64,000 nt of DNA from Tetmemena sp. SeJ-2015 (taxonomy: Eukaryota; Ciliophora; Spirotrichea; Sporadotrichida; Oxytrichidae), in NCBI GenBank assembly GCA_027382625.1, contig JAJKFJ010022365.1, positions 46,655 through 110,654 on the forward strand, read 5' to 3'. The position numbers were made by a program, and so were the translations under genes. Of the stretch, positions 1-12,659 are shown one piece after another; the stretch's first letter is position 1; each line of letters starts with the position of its first letter. Under the pieces are notes generated by a model. That model was not told the DNA's origin, ran no database searches, and saw only the letters and a program-made list of their open reading frames with translations.

Positions 1-1728
<1,728 letters not shown>

Positions 1729-1794
1729 ACCCAACTAATTACTAAATTTATTGTCGAGAAGAGTATGAATAGTATTCAATATATTGGAATAATT

Positions 1795-2701
1795 TCAAGC
1801 AATATCAAAATTTTGGATGATGGACTTGAAATGAGAAACTTGCTCTGGCTTTGCGGTGCTAGTGACTTAAAGTGCGGCAAGTCCATTTCCAAGGAAAGGA
1901 TTCTTCTTTTCCTCTTCCTTTGGCTTAATCTTCATGCCCCTTTCTTGCTCCATAAGCTCCAAAGCACTAGCGATGTGTGGCAGCTTTCTGACTTTAGTCA
2001 TGATCCCTTGCTCATCCTTAATTGGATCTAGGCTATGAACCATATCGATGAGGGCCAAGCTTTCAATCTTTGGATCTTCAGGAAGATTTCCATCAGCCAT
2101 AGCTTCATTGAGCAGCTTAGACTTCTCTTCCTCAAACTGCTTCTTCACTCTTGCCTAGTGAATAATCAGCAATCGCTCTCGGTCTAGCTTAGCTTTTTCT
2201 AATACACTCATAGCACTCTGAGTTGCAACTTCTCTCACAATAAGTCTTGCACCTGCTGACTTCTCATTATAAAGAGAGAGAAACTTGTAGAGATTATTGA
2301 GGGAAGTGCTCTACTCCTTCTTTGCTTCTAGTTTCTCGCGAATCCGCTGTAGCTTTTGCTCTATATAGAAGTTCTTAATATCTCAGATTATAATGCAAAA
2401 GTAATGGAATTAATGAGCTTTGATAATAAGAAAAAATAGGATGAGGAGTCCTTTTGCACATACCTCTGACTTCATTTGAGTCTGTAAGTGATGCTTTGAT
2501 TTCCTGGTCGTCCATCTCTTGCACATTTACTTTTTCCTCAGCTTCTCTGAGTTTAGCATTAAGATGAGTCAGCAAACTCAGACTTTTCAATTCTTAAAGA
2601 GAAAACGGCTCTCTCTTGGGTGGAGCAGAGTTTGAAATGCCTCCTCCAATTGGTGGCATACGCATATCTATAGAGTTACTAAAAGCTGCGGTGCTTGCCA
2701 T
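1795..2701 (-). CDS. Charged coiled-coil protein of unknown function
   Basis: Starts at the ATG at 2699-2701 and stops at TGA 1795-1797, giving about 274 residues after removal of one intron at 2382-2463 (82 nt, GTATGT donor). The product is rich in Lys, Glu and Gln, with helical heptads (for example REKLEAKKEQ and RVKKQFEEEKSKLL). I recognise no domain. It lies head to tail with the FIGL1-type gene, only 66 bp away, and the reading frame continues through that spacer with no second TGA. It could therefore be the N-terminal part of the same protein if the TGA at 1795 is an assembly error or is read through; separate tandem genes are the simpler reading. A divergent gene starts at 2885, leaving a 183-bp shared promoter region. 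Confidence 0.65.
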
Positions 2702-2884
2702 GCAGATCACAGATATAAAAGTTTAAATTTAAATTATAAACTGAATATAATTTCTACCATCCAAATGAATTTTGAGACGTTTGAATTTAGAAAATTAAAA
2801 GGTTAATTAATTAAATATAGGTTTAATGTGACCACCTTTATTATATATTTATACGTACTTTTTTAAATAGTAAGTTTAAAACAT

Positions 2885-3407
2885 ATGACTGAGAGCACAG
2901 AATAAATATAAGTGTAGCAAATAATTTAAGACCCTTCTCGAAATATATAGCCTAAACTATAGCCAACGATAAATCCCTTTAATCAGTATTCCAAGTCCTC
3001 TTCTTCCAAAAACTACTAGAATATGCAAAGGGATCTCTACAAGTACTATCTCATTTTAATAAAAAAAGCTCTATCAAGCCTTAACAAACAAGTTGAAACA
3101 ATCCATACCAGAAAATGCCATCTGTTTTTTGACCTATTCAAAATTTGCTAAAAATCTTCTTATTTTAAAGTCATGATGTCACCTAGAGCCAGATAATTAG
3201 AAGATTAACTATAAATGGCCTAAGATCGGTATTCAGCACAGATGATAGGATTCAAAGCAAGCTTGGGTGGAGAGATAATTTTCTGTTGAGATAAGGCAAA
3301 TGATTAAATGGTACAGAATAGACATCAAACAATACGAGAAGGCATTCAGTGAGTTCAGAACTTATTTAATACAAGAAATTGTTGCACTAGATGGACCAGG
3401 CAAATGA
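2885..3407 (+). CDS. Small uncharacterised protein, split by a 16-bp IES
   Basis: ATG at 2885 opens a frame using TAA/TAG as Gln (MTESTEQIQVQQ...). It runs through a Ser-rich patch and a helical segment (DLYKYYLILIKKALSSLNKQ) into REIMIKWYR-like helices and stops at TGA 3405-3407. The frame closes only when the 16 bp between two GAGAT repeats (3272-3276 and 3288-3292) are removed; the result is exactly 169 codons. Methionine at 3023 is an alternative, shorter start. No known domain is recognised. It is transcribed away from the coiled-coil gene starting at 2701 and converges on a small minus-strand gene ending at 3472. Coding status rests on the long open frame and the frame-restoring pointer pair. 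Confidence 0.6.
3277..3292. other. IES, 16 bp, pointer GAGAT
   Basis: Direct repeat GAGAT at 3272 and 3288. Removing one copy plus the spacer joins GGE to IRQMIKWYR in frame and avoids a TGA. No rotation of the removed segment gives GT..AG, so it is not an ordinary intron. It is very short for an IES. Confidence 0.65.
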
Positions 3408-3471
3408 TTCAAATAAACAATCAATTTTTAATTAAGATTTAGTAAATTAATTATCATATAAACTTATTCAG

Positions 3472-3732
3472 TCATTTTGTTGGTTTTATCTATAATTTTT
3501 AAAATTGTTCATTTAGAAACACTTTCAATCTGCTAATCATAATTCTATCTAGTGGATTAATTTATTATCTCTCTATAGTTTACAGACGAATTGCTAACAG
3601 CCTATTTATGAGACTCTCTTTGTGATATTTTTCATTAAATTCTCTTTCAAAATTCCAAAGTTCACTACGACTCCACATCAATTCTATACCTGAATTGATT
3701 TGATTCACTAAGCACTCAATTTCATATTCCAT
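3472..3732 (-). CDS. Small 86-residue protein of unknown function
   Basis: ATG at 3730-3732, TGA at 3472-3474, one uninterrupted frame of 87 codons with TAA/TAG as Gln. The protein begins MEYEIECLVNQINSG, contains ELMWSRSELWNF, and ends with a basic stretch (RLKVFLNEQFQKLQIKPTK). It looks mainly helical. It is convergent with the plus-strand gene ending at 3407 and is followed 180 bp upstream by the end of the AT-hook gene. No family recognised. The AT-rich surroundings have few long frames free of TGA with this amino-acid mix, which is the only support. Confidence 0.45.
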
Positions 3733-3913
3733 TTTCACAAATAATATAAATAATAGATATTAAAAGCTTTTAAAATGGTAACATATAAATTTGAATATTA
3801 GGATGAATTTAGAGCTCAATAAATATAATTCCCAAATATTATTATAATTATAATTAATAAAATTAAGAAGAAATTTAGTTAAGTTTAGTAATCTTATGAC
3901 ACAACTTCTGTCT

Positions 3914-5253
3914 TCATTATTGCGTTTTCCTAGGTCTTCCTCTGCCTCTCTTTAGTTCTTAATTTTTCAACTGCATATTTAATTTGCTGGTTATCTTATT
4001 AATCTGATTCACAGTATTCTGTGACTTCCCTCTCTGCTTTCCAAATAAAAGAGATTTTCCAAAGTTTAGATTCGAAGTATTTTCATTTTAAACTTCTCTG
4101 TCTGAAGTTTCAGACTTCGCTTTTTCTTAAGACCCTTAGTTTGAGTCCTCTGCTCTCTTAGGACTCTAACTCATAAGAATTCTCTCATCTGAGTCTTCAT
4201 CTTCTTTGATCTCTTTCATTACTACATCCTCGTCTGAATCGTGCTCTCTCCTATCGCTCTCTGATTTAGTTCTTATCTGGCTCTCCATTTTAATTTGTAT
4301 TTAGCTAGTGCCTTTGGCAATTTGGTAACATTAAATTTAGGTTTAGAAATAACTTTCTATGAGGGATTAAATTTCATGAGCGAATCAGCTAAGCTGCTCT
4401 TTTTAGGCTCGTATTTAAACTTATTCAATGCCTCTCTTTACTCTTGACTCACTTCCACGCTCTAGCTGCTGCATTTTGTTGGCTCCTTTTCTTCTTTCTT
4501 GATTACAAAATTTGATTTCTAAGGCTTTGTAACTGCTTCATCTTCTTGGAAAATATCCTCCATTTTGATTGTATGCTGAATTTTTGGCTTAGCTTTTATT
4601 TCAGATTTAGTAGATTGCAGCTTGGTCTCAAATGTTAATGGCTTGGTTTTTATAGTGTCAATTTGTTGCTGCTTCAACTTATTCTTCTGTTCTAAAAGCT
4701 CTTTAAACTTTTAGAGATTGAGTCTATGAGAGCTAGCAGACTCTTCCTCTTCTGCATTTTCACTTTTAATCTTGCTTAAGTGAGAAGTCTAACTGTCCTG
4801 AAGAATCTTGTCGCAGCCTGACTTAGCTCTGGCTTTCTTATTCTATGCATCTCCTCTCCTCTGCTTCTGTTCTTTAATCTTAGGTACTTTTTGTTTTGTA
4901 GTCGAAGTAGGAATAAGTGCTTGATTGGCTTGAAGCTGTTGCATTTGCAATTCTCTGGCCTCCTCCTCTCTTAGGAAATCATCTACTGTATAATTTTTAT
5001 AGGGATTGTAATCATCATCTTCCATTTGCTCATCTTGCAAAGTTCCATCTCCAAGTAGATAGGGATTGAATTCCTACTGCTGCTCTGCTTGAGTATTTAA
5101 TCTGCTTTCTTCCTCCTTTACTTCTTGCAGTCTCAATTCTTAGAAGTGCTTTATCACATCCTTCCCAACCAAGGGACTTATCTCATTTTCTAATTCTTCA
5201 ACATAGTCAACTACTTACCCATTAGGTTTACTCCCCTCACTTCTCTAGTACAT
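3914..5253 (-). CDS. AT-hook-containing, Lys/Glu/Gln-rich nuclear-type protein
   Basis: Starts MYQRSEGSKPNGQVVDYVEEL at the ATG 5251-5253 and stops at TGA 3914-3916, roughly 430 residues. The N-terminal 60 residues are ordered-looking (VDYVEELENEI, VGKDVIKHFQELRLQE); the middle is low-complexity, acidic then basic; the last 15 residues carry a canonical AT-hook core RGRGRPRK, a minor-groove binding motif. A frame change near 4.3 kb is solved by a 35-bp IES with pointer ATTTAG (reads CTAAAT on the coding strand). Removing the copy that starts one repeat further upstream (71 bp) would also keep frame. A chromatin or DNA-binding role is inferred from the AT-hook only; I do not recognise the N-terminal domain. 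It shares a 319-bp divergent promoter region with the gene at 5573. Confidence 0.65.
4270..4304. other. IES, 35 bp, pointer ATTTAG
   Basis: ATTTAG at 4264 and 4299. Removal joins KALAK to SESDRREHDSDED in frame in the minus-strand AT-hook gene. A third copy of the repeat lies 36 bp further on (about 4335), so a 71-bp excision is equally in frame. Confidence 0.6.
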
Positions 5254-5572
5254 AATTCAATTGTTAAATATGGAAATTTAAAGATACTTATGCTGAATTC
5301 ACTTCTTTGGACAATAGTTAGAACCTTCTCAAACAATATTTTAGATAAGATAAATAAAATAAATTAGAATATTAAAGAGATCAAACTCATTTCGTACTTA
5401 ATTAAATGGTAAACTGAAACTATATATCAAATAAGCTTTAGATTTTTATGCTATTCTCAATATTTAACAAGGAATTCAATTGTTTTGGAACCCCTCCCTT
5501 GATTTGAAGCTTCATAATTCACTTTCTCTTTTTTATATCCCTCTCACCTTTAATTATTTTTCTTTTGTTAAA

Positions 5573-6100
5573 ATGTAAACTCAGAATAATAATAATTCCA
5601 TTAATTCAAATAATTTACCTATAGTTATTGAGATTAATTAGCTATTCAAGAGCATTTAATAAATTGAGGATAACTATGGGAGTTTCAGAAATGACTTCCA
5701 AAGACTTACAAATTTCCAAACTTACTACAAAATTATTACCTAAGATAGAGAAGTCGCAAAGAGAATCCTCACCTATTACATGCTTCTTGAAAAAGTTGAC
5801 AAGTTGCTTTTCAAATTTTATGACATAGTAGGATTTCCAGAAACTCAGAGCCGCATCAGATCAATTCAAGATGATGATGAAGAATAAGAAGAAGAAATAA
5901 TATAGCAGAATAAAGAAACACAATCATAACAGTAAAGAGAAACGAGCAATCATCTTAACAAAGATTTCGATATAGAAAAGCTAAAAAGGCTGAGGAGTAA
6001 CCTTGGATCTATTCTAAGAATCATTAGGAAAATTTGTAAAAGTCTACAAAAGCATATCAGATAACAAATCCCGAATATTTAAATAGTACCCTCTAAATGA
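5573..6100 (+). CDS. Uncharacterised 175-residue helical protein
   Basis: An intron-free, IES-free frame of 176 codons from ATG 5573 to TGA 6098-6100, with many TAA/TAG read as Gln. It begins MQTQNNNNSINSNN, then a helical region (FKSIQQIEDNYGSFRNDFQR, YYMLLEKVDKLLFKFYDIVG), an acidic/Gln-rich linker (DDDEEQEEEII) and a basic C-terminal helix (KLKRLRSNLGSILRIIRKIC). No conserved family recognised. The divergent neighbour starts at 5253. The 461 bp that follow to 6561 hold only AT-rich sequence, with a poly-T/poly-A stretch near 6450-6470. Confidence 0.6.
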
Positions 6101-6561
6101 ATGAAAATCATCATAGCAGAAAGAAAAAGCTTAATTTAATTTACTTTTTAATTAAAAAAATTTCTAACTCAAATTATCATTATTTTTGAATCAATCTTTA
6201 AGCATTATTTTAATTTTATTAAGTTCTTTTTAGAAAATTAATTAGAAAAGGAAAAAATAATTAAACTAATCAATTTTACTTAACTAATTTATCTTTATTA
6301 TTCCTCAAACAAATAAAAGACAAATTTCATCATAAAAGATTTCATTTTATTTTAAAATTTGTTACTATGAAATTATAATTATCTTATCTTGAATGGAATT
6401 TTCGAACTTCAAGAATCATTTAAACATAATTAGAGCTGTGGGGAAGTTTTTTTATTTTTTTTTAAAAAAAGGTATATAATAAATATTAAAGGGAATAATT
6501 ATTTTAACTTAATTCTAATCAATTAGGATATCTAATTTAGTTCTTCCTCTTATACTCCACT

Positions 6562-7074
6562 TCACTTAGTTGGAAAAAGAGATAAATTTATTAATTCTTT
6601 TGGAATCTCAAGCTGATTCAAAAATTCAAATTCCTTATTTATCTTCTGTCTCTCTATTTTTAAGTTTTATATTTCCAATTCCAGTGTTTCAATCTTTATT
6701 TTATCAAAGATTTTGAGTTCAAAATTGCTAAAAGCTTTTATTTATTCTTCCTATTGGTCTAGTCATTTCATTCTTTTTCGCATGCCAAAGAATTGATCGA
6801 TGACAAATAAAAGGTTTAAGAGCCTGCATGAAATTTATGATTATACTCTCTCGTTTGTGTACCTTTATAAGTTAGAATCTAGTGGTAGCAGATCTTGAAA
6901 ACATCTTATTCTGGTTTTCAAAAGTTCTTGTAGATTCAATAATTATAAGACTTAATCTGAAATTAGCTCAGATATGAGCTAACAAAGCTTTTACTCTTAA
7001 TTTAATTCCTATATCGGTACTGGCTCAACTTTGATTTCATTGCTTTCATTCAAAAGGTTGTCATTTTCATTCAT
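6562..7074 (-). CDS. Small coiled-coil protein of unknown function
   Basis: Begins MNENDNLLNESNEIKVEPVP at ATG 7072-7074 and ends at TGA 6562-6564. Without correction the frame hits a TGA near 6764. Removing 39 bp between two ATTG repeats (CAAT on the coding strand) joins LLFVID to QQEEQIKAFSNFELK in frame and bypasses it. After excision the product is about 157 residues, with a long C-terminal coiled coil (IKIETLELEIQNLKIERQ). A 96-nt GT..AG intron over the same stretch would also restore frame but would discard more coding-looking sequence. It lies 235 bp from the 3' end of CTF18, on the same strand. Confidence 0.55.
6757..6795. other. IES, 39 bp, pointer ATTG
   Basis: ATTG at 6753 and 6792 bracket a segment containing the only in-frame TGA of the minus-strand gene; excision restores the frame. 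A GT..AG intron across the same region is the alternative. Confidence 0.5.
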
Positions 7075-7308
7075 TTTTAGTTAAATTTGTAATTAAGATT
7101 GACAACAAGTATAAAAGTATTTTGAAGTTTCCAAATTCAATTTAAATTTAATAAGGTATGAGCGTCAGAGAAATTGCTCTATCATAAAAAATAAAATGAA
7201 TATTTAGCTTTTATCTCAATTTAAAAGACCTCTAATAAATTAATATGACCATTGAATGAATGAGTTAAATTAAAGGTAAAAAGGAATAATAATGGTTTTA
7301 ATTGTCTA

Positions 7309-10172
7309 TCATATCAAGAAATATTCGAAGTTGAGTTCTCTTTTGAAATTCTTGGAATGCCCTTCCTTGAATTTGTAAACAAATCTTCCTTTTTAGCCAT
7401 CTTTGGAGATTTGATCAAACTTTCTCTTCTTTTCTGCCTACTTAGCTGCAAATCCAGCTAAGAATCCATAACCAGTTAATTTTGCGTCCTCGATGGCTGC
7501 TGACTTTTTATTTTTTAAGGTTTCAAAGAAGTCACCTATGTTTCCTCCCTCGGAAGTGAGCATCGATTGCTTGATGCTTTCGTAGTTTTAGAGTATAAGG
7601 ACTTGAGTCTTAGTGCGCATATACTCCTTTCTTCCACCCTTGTAGGTTACTAGTGAGGACAAGTCTGGCTCAAACTCAGCGATATTGGTTTACTGCTTGG
7701 ATAGGAAATTAACCTCTTCCGATTCTGGCTTTAGACTAATGTCGAACATTATCATAATTTCGATTGAGCTTTGGAAGACTTGCCTCTCGTATTTAGTGAA
7801 GAGCTAGGTGTTGATATCTCTGATGTTTGGGTGAATCATGTGATAGATGTAAGGGAGGATGTCCACTGCAAAGTCCTTCTTCCTTATGCCAGTTTGGAGA
7901 GTAGTATTTTTACCGAGTTTAAATCTTTCCTCATCATTAGTCTAGCCTTCTTTCACTCTTCTCACACCCTTGCGCTAGATTTTGCCTCCAGAGAGATCAA
8001 GTAGCTTATCAAAAATGTCGACAAACTTTCTTCTTTCATTCCTCATACCTTTCAATTCCTTGGGGAACTCATTCTTTCCAGATCTATGGCCTGCACAGAA
8101 TTTTCTGAAAGTATAGGCTGGTATGTATTGAGTAGACATCATCTCGTAGTTCTATGTTTTCTTTATGAAGCAGTCATTGATATCTGCTCTTGAAAGAGTG
8201 TCCATAAAGTAAGCAGTTTTCTCTAAATCATCGTCGAAATAGCCGACACTTGAGCTGTAATTGTGATAGATATAATCGTTCAGGAGCTCTGTATCTCCCA
8301 TCGATTAGATCTTCTATCTTACCTCCTTTAACAGTTAAATATTCATGGATTGGATAAGTTTGGTATTGTTGCCCATCTAAACATGTCTATCCTTGCAAAA
8401 GAGGAGCTGATCTGCTACATTGAACACATTTTCAAAGTGTCTTTTCCACCATACATAGATCCACTTGCCTTTACAGCTTAGTTCACTGTAACTTTCTCAC
8501 CGTTGTCTTTCTACATAGCAGACATAAACTGGAGAGTATTGATGCAGCTTCTAGCATCTGACTTTGTCTCTTCAATGAGCTCTCTCAAAAGTTAATCATC
8601 TATCTAGAAGTTTTCCTGTTTGCAAATGAATCTCAGTCTTCTTAAGAGTCTCTCATAATTAGCGCTTTCAACTTTAATAGTGAGACAGATCTCTCTTAAT
8701 GGAATGAGTGCTTTAGAGTAGAGATCATTACAGATGAAGATGATTGGTCTTTTCATTTCTCTAATTCCATCATCACTCTTCTTCTTCTTGGCCTTAGTCT
8801 TTTATTGATCCTCCTAATCTTGTTCTTCTTGGTTATCTATTTCTTTCTCCTTTCCATTACCCTTGAGATGCTTGTCAATTTCATCTTCTTCCTCATTGAT
8901 AACTTTGCCTTTCGTCTTGTTCTTATTAGATTGAAAAGCGATGCATTTCTTTAAGTATTCTACTATCTTTCCAATACCTTTCTTGCCGTCCAAGCTACCT
9001 TCAAAGCTAACAGCCCCATCAACTTCGTCTACTATCAAACAAACTGGCTTTGATTTATCAGCTTCTCTTCCCTCATCCATAATTGTTGGCGCAGGTGCAC
9101 TAAAATGGTCATTCATCTAAGTAGCATTCTTTATTTTATCTGGGATCTTATCTCCAGTTCTCTCATCAGACGCATTTATCTCGCACACTTAGTACCCAGC
9201 AATTCTAGCAAGTACTTTCGCCAAAGTTGATTTTCCTGTGCCTGGTGGTCCATAGAGCAGGAGCACTTTCTTGTTTTTATAGCTGTAAATATCTTATTAT
9301 TGCATAAAACCCTAAGCCTAGAAGCTGTTAACTTGACTTACACCTTGGACTGACTACAATCCAGACTAAAAGTTTTACTCTTTTAATAATTTTTCCTCCC
9401 TCTCAATTAATTAAAAGTTAAAAGCTTTAGGTTATAAGTAGCCTTTATTTAAGTTGGTTTTGAGCAACTGCTATGGCACTCTGAGATTTACTTTTGGGCC
9501 ATCGGGATTGAGAACCTCGTCCCAAGTCTTTAGCCAAGTGAGAACGTTTCTATTGGTAACTTCGTCTGTAAGTAAGTCAAAGAATTTGTGAGAGGTATAC
9601 TTATCAACCCAAAGCTGATTATTCCCTTTGTCCTTAGTCTGATTAGAGTTTAGGTTCTCTGTTTTGTCTATAATTTCCTGCATGTCCGTATAATTGACTA
9701 TATTACCATCTTCATCTACAGCCATGTCATCTAACTTATCGACTGCCAATTATCTTTGCCTTCTCATCTCTTGCTCTTGATTTTGCTGCTTCCTCATATT
9801 GATATTTGAAAGTATGACGTGCATGTCATTGTCGAGAAGCGGAGTAGGATTTTTTGAAATGATTGACTTTGCCATGTGATCCAAGTCCTCCCTTGTAAAG
9901 TGATGAGCCATATAAGTCTCAGCCTTTTCAATCTTTTCATTGATATCCTTAGCGGCTGAATACTGCAGGAAATTAATCTTAGAGTGTGGAGTGCCCTTGG
10001 GTATATAGTGCTCCATTATACTCTGTATGCGTTGCAGATATTGCACTGGGTCTCTGAGATCTAAGAGTATCGCATCATCTCTCTTGACCAGGTTGTGCTT
10101 AAATTGCTCCTTCTGGAATTCGTTGTAGCTGGAGAGAAAGCTTTCGAAAGTTTTGTCAATGATTTGGTCCAT
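7309..10172 (-). CDS. CHTF18: CTF18 (CHTF18), alternative clamp-loader large subunit
   Basis: Starts MDQIIDKTFESFLSS at ATG 10170-10172 and stops at TGA 7309-7311. One 32-nt interruption near 8.47 kb leaves exactly 944 codons, about the size of the family. CTF18 replaces RFC1 in a nuclear RFC complex that loads or unloads PCNA, linking replication to sister-chromatid cohesion and checkpoint signalling. Seen in order: helical N-terminus; LWVDKYTSHKFFDLLTDE and VLTWLKTWD, the CTF18 signature (about residues 180-220); Walker A YGPPGTGKST (about 305); the RFC box NASDERTGD (about 330); Walker B CLIVDEVDG (about 377); an acidic/Lys insert; the sensor region SDARSCINTLQF (about 537); and a C-terminal FKEGHSKNFKR-type tail. 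The interruption is either a GT..AG intron or an IES with pointer AAAG. All Trp codons are TGG. No premature TGA. Confidence 0.93.
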
Positions 10173-10469
10173 TAAGTGTGAGAATAGCCTCTATAATTCA
10201 AACTAATACCGCAAAATTAATTAATTCTTAACTTCATCCTCTACCCTCAAAATATATGAATGTTTATAGCAATGAATGGAAATCAAGATTTTTCAAAAAG
10301 TTTGAATTAACAACTCAAATAAGTCTTTTGAATATGAGTAAGTTGCTATTATAAGTGTAAATTCTAAAATTTAAACCAAGTGTGCTATTATCCAATTTTA
10401 GGAGTTATTTTGGTAAAATTTAATGTGCTAAAGCTAATTAGTAGTTTCAATTATTTATTCAAAGGAAAA

Positions 10470-11835
10470 ATGTTTTCAAAATATCTGAGATTGACAATAT
10501 ACCAATACTTGACTTTTTAAACCCTCTACTAAAAAATATCAAAGTTATCCTCAATAGAGAGATAACTTCTACCCGAGTCCAGCATTATCCTCAACTCTAA
10601 AAGTGAGAATACAAGCAGGTCACCTTCAAAGAGAAATAGCTTAATCGACTCTACAGACGATAAAGATAACAATCGAAATAGATTCACAGTAATTGTATAG
10701 ATGGATATTTAAACAGGAGATACAACTTTAGGATAGATTTAATTTAAAAGGCATAAAATAACTTCAAAGACAATTATGAGTTTGACACCTGGTCCAAATT
10801 TTAAGTGAAAGATTATTAACAAAGAGAAGTTTGCATGTTTGATTATATCTTGAAACTTTCTGAGGAGATCAAGTTTCAAGTCTGCAAGCAATATTCAGAA
10901 GATATAGTCTCGCAAATCACTGATCTCCTCCATAATCATCCCAAGAAGCTTGCAGTTTCCCTGAATATTCTTTCAGATATAAGATGCTTTAGAGTTTTAG
11001 AGAAACTCATAGCAAATTAAAATCTGCTGCTTGAGGCCCTCAGCTTAAATTGTAAGAATTTAAAGGTCTCTCTAAATGTTGTGCTTTAATACTCTCTCTT
11101 TTTTAAAAATGCTGAAATCTCAGATTTCGATAATGTCACGGAGCTTAATAACGCATAAAATTAACTTCTAAATTATCAATGGACTGTCCCAAACATGCCA
11201 GATTAGACTTTTACATAAACTCTAAGATTGAAGGATGTAAATTAAATAAGCTAACATATGTATGGGGGTCTTGATCATTGGAATTTCAGGAATTTAAACC
11301 AACTAAGTCTTATAAGATCGAAAATTAGCTATGAATTTGTGGATAATTTCCCTCTTGGCAAATTAGAATCGTTTTCCATTCTACAATCTTAGGTATTGTT
11401 AGACGATAGAACGCAATATCGCATATAAGATCTTGAGGAATTGCTAAAGAAGATGGCAAACCTGAGGTATCTATAAATCGAGAATGCAGTTAGAACTTCT
11501 TACCATCACTCCTCAACTATCTTCGATTACTCAAATATTTTTAGGATAGTAAAGGAAAAAATGCCGAAGCTTGAGGAGCTAAAAATATCGCAAAGTTTTA
11601 TGAGAGGCAGACTCTCCAATATAATATTTTGTCTTCCCAACTCTGAATCTTTGCTGGATAGAGTAAAGAATATCACAATAGTTACTCATTATATAAAAGT
11701 AGATTGCATATGGGAAGGAGTAATAGATGTGTGCTCAATAGGGAATGTAAGGAATTTGAATCAGCCTGGCTTAGTGCAAATAAGCGATTAAAAATTCAAA
11801 AGACTAGCAGCGAGATCAATTACTCCCAAGAGTTG
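10470..11835 (+). CDS. F-box-like / leucine-rich-repeat protein (single-copy relative of the array A family)
   Basis: ATG 10470 opens with SKYLRLTIYQYLTFQTLYQKI, matching the segment repeated in the A ORFs at 23-60 kb (KYLR.EIY.YL.FE..V.KILKLS). After a frame change (see IES at 10671-10762) the frame runs to TGA 11833-11835, about 420 residues. The middle and C-terminal parts have LRR spacing (NLNQLSLIRSKISYEFVDNF, NLRYLQIEN, KLEELKIS). F-box/LRR proteins usually recruit substrates to SCF ubiquitin ligases; that role is inferred from layout only, and the F-box match is weak. Unlike the array copies it lacks an MGC start and carries no premature TGA. An upstream exon is possible. It diverges from CTF18 across 297 bp. 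Confidence 0.6.
10671..10762. other. Probable IES, 92 bp, pointer ATAAC
   Basis: ATAAC at 10666 and 10758; excision joins DSTDDKDN to FKDNYEFDTW in frame. An intron from GTAATTG (about 10690) to an AG near 10750 would also fit, so intron versus IES is unsettled. Confidence 0.45.
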
Positions 11836-12297
11836 AAAGGAACTGACTTCTTCCTCAAGATGTAAAACAAATTTAATGGTAATGTTATCACAATTAAAGC
11901 TGAAAAGTTTAAAATCATTTGATTTTATTAGGAGGAGAGTTTTTCGAAATAATTTTATCTAAATAATTCAATTTATCAGTATTTTTGTTTATTGTGATTA
12001 AAAGTACATTCTAAAACGATTTATGAATGACTTTCATTTAAATTCATTTGCTTTAAAGGCCTTTTTGTGCCCTTTACTAAAATTGATTTATAAGTCCTAA
12101 ATGATGTTTAAGTGATTTTTTAAACATAAACTTAATTAAATAAAACTTCTTCATAAAAATTAAAAGTATTTAATACATTCAAATAATAATTTTAAAGAGA
12201 ATTTCATAATTTAGTCTTAAATTAAGTTTTGTAATTAAAAAGATCCTTTTGATTTTAAAAAGCATTGGATTAATTCAACGCCTCACACATTGGTTAT
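11836..12297. other. Convergent AT-rich spacer
   Basis: 462 bp between the stop of the F-box-like gene and the stop of the small minus-strand gene. Only AT-rich sequence with TAATT/TTAAA runs; no ORF or repeat supported. Confidence 0.5.
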
Positions 12298-12659
12298 TCA
12301 CTTTTGAGGAACAATATAGCATCCCAACTTAATCTACTTGCATACCTTCCTTTTGATTCTAGAAACCAGCAATTCAATAACATTCTTCTGTCTCTTAATT
12401 CTGTATGCCCTTTATTCCAAATATTTAGAGTCTTGGTGGCGACGAATAGGCTCATTTTGTAGAAAGGTAACTTGCTTTAGAATCTCATAGTAGCGACTAA
12501 TTAGATTCCATACATTTCCACTCATGTAAAATACCCTGAAGTATTCCTAGTTGGGCAGGTAATCCATCATCTCTCTCGAAATAAGCTGAATCGCTATTCA
12601 ATTCTCTTTATCAGTTTGGTAGTGAGTTTAATTGCCTTGAGGGATTTTATTTTTTGCAT
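12298..12659 (-). CDS. Small basic protein of unknown function
   Basis: ATG at 12657-12659 (MQKIKSLKAIKLTTKLIKR), TGA at 12298-12300. A 29-bp IES with a GAGA pointer (TCTC on the plus strand) joins LIKR to EMMDYLPNQEYFRVFYMSGN and gives about 110 residues. The product is strongly basic toward the C-terminus (YRIKRQKNVIELLVSRIKRK). The size, the basic charge and a GNV..LISRYYEIL segment are faintly like a mitochondrial ribosomal protein of the bS21 class, but key residues do not align, so I leave it unnamed. A second open frame continues upstream in the minus strand to an ATG near 12720 (MKPMKAGNKKK...), so the true 5' end may lie further right. Confidence 0.45.
12578..12606. other. IES, 29 bp, pointer TCTC
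   Basis: TCTC at 12574 and 12603; excision joins two open frames of the minus-strand gene and skips TGA codons in both. The right repeat sits in a TCTCTC run, so the exact cut is ambiguous. Confidence 0.45.

Noticed and set aside
12298..12570. Mitochondrial ribosomal protein bS21
   Set aside because: Only size, charge and a few residues agree; the family's conserved Tyr-Glu-Lys-Pro region is absent.
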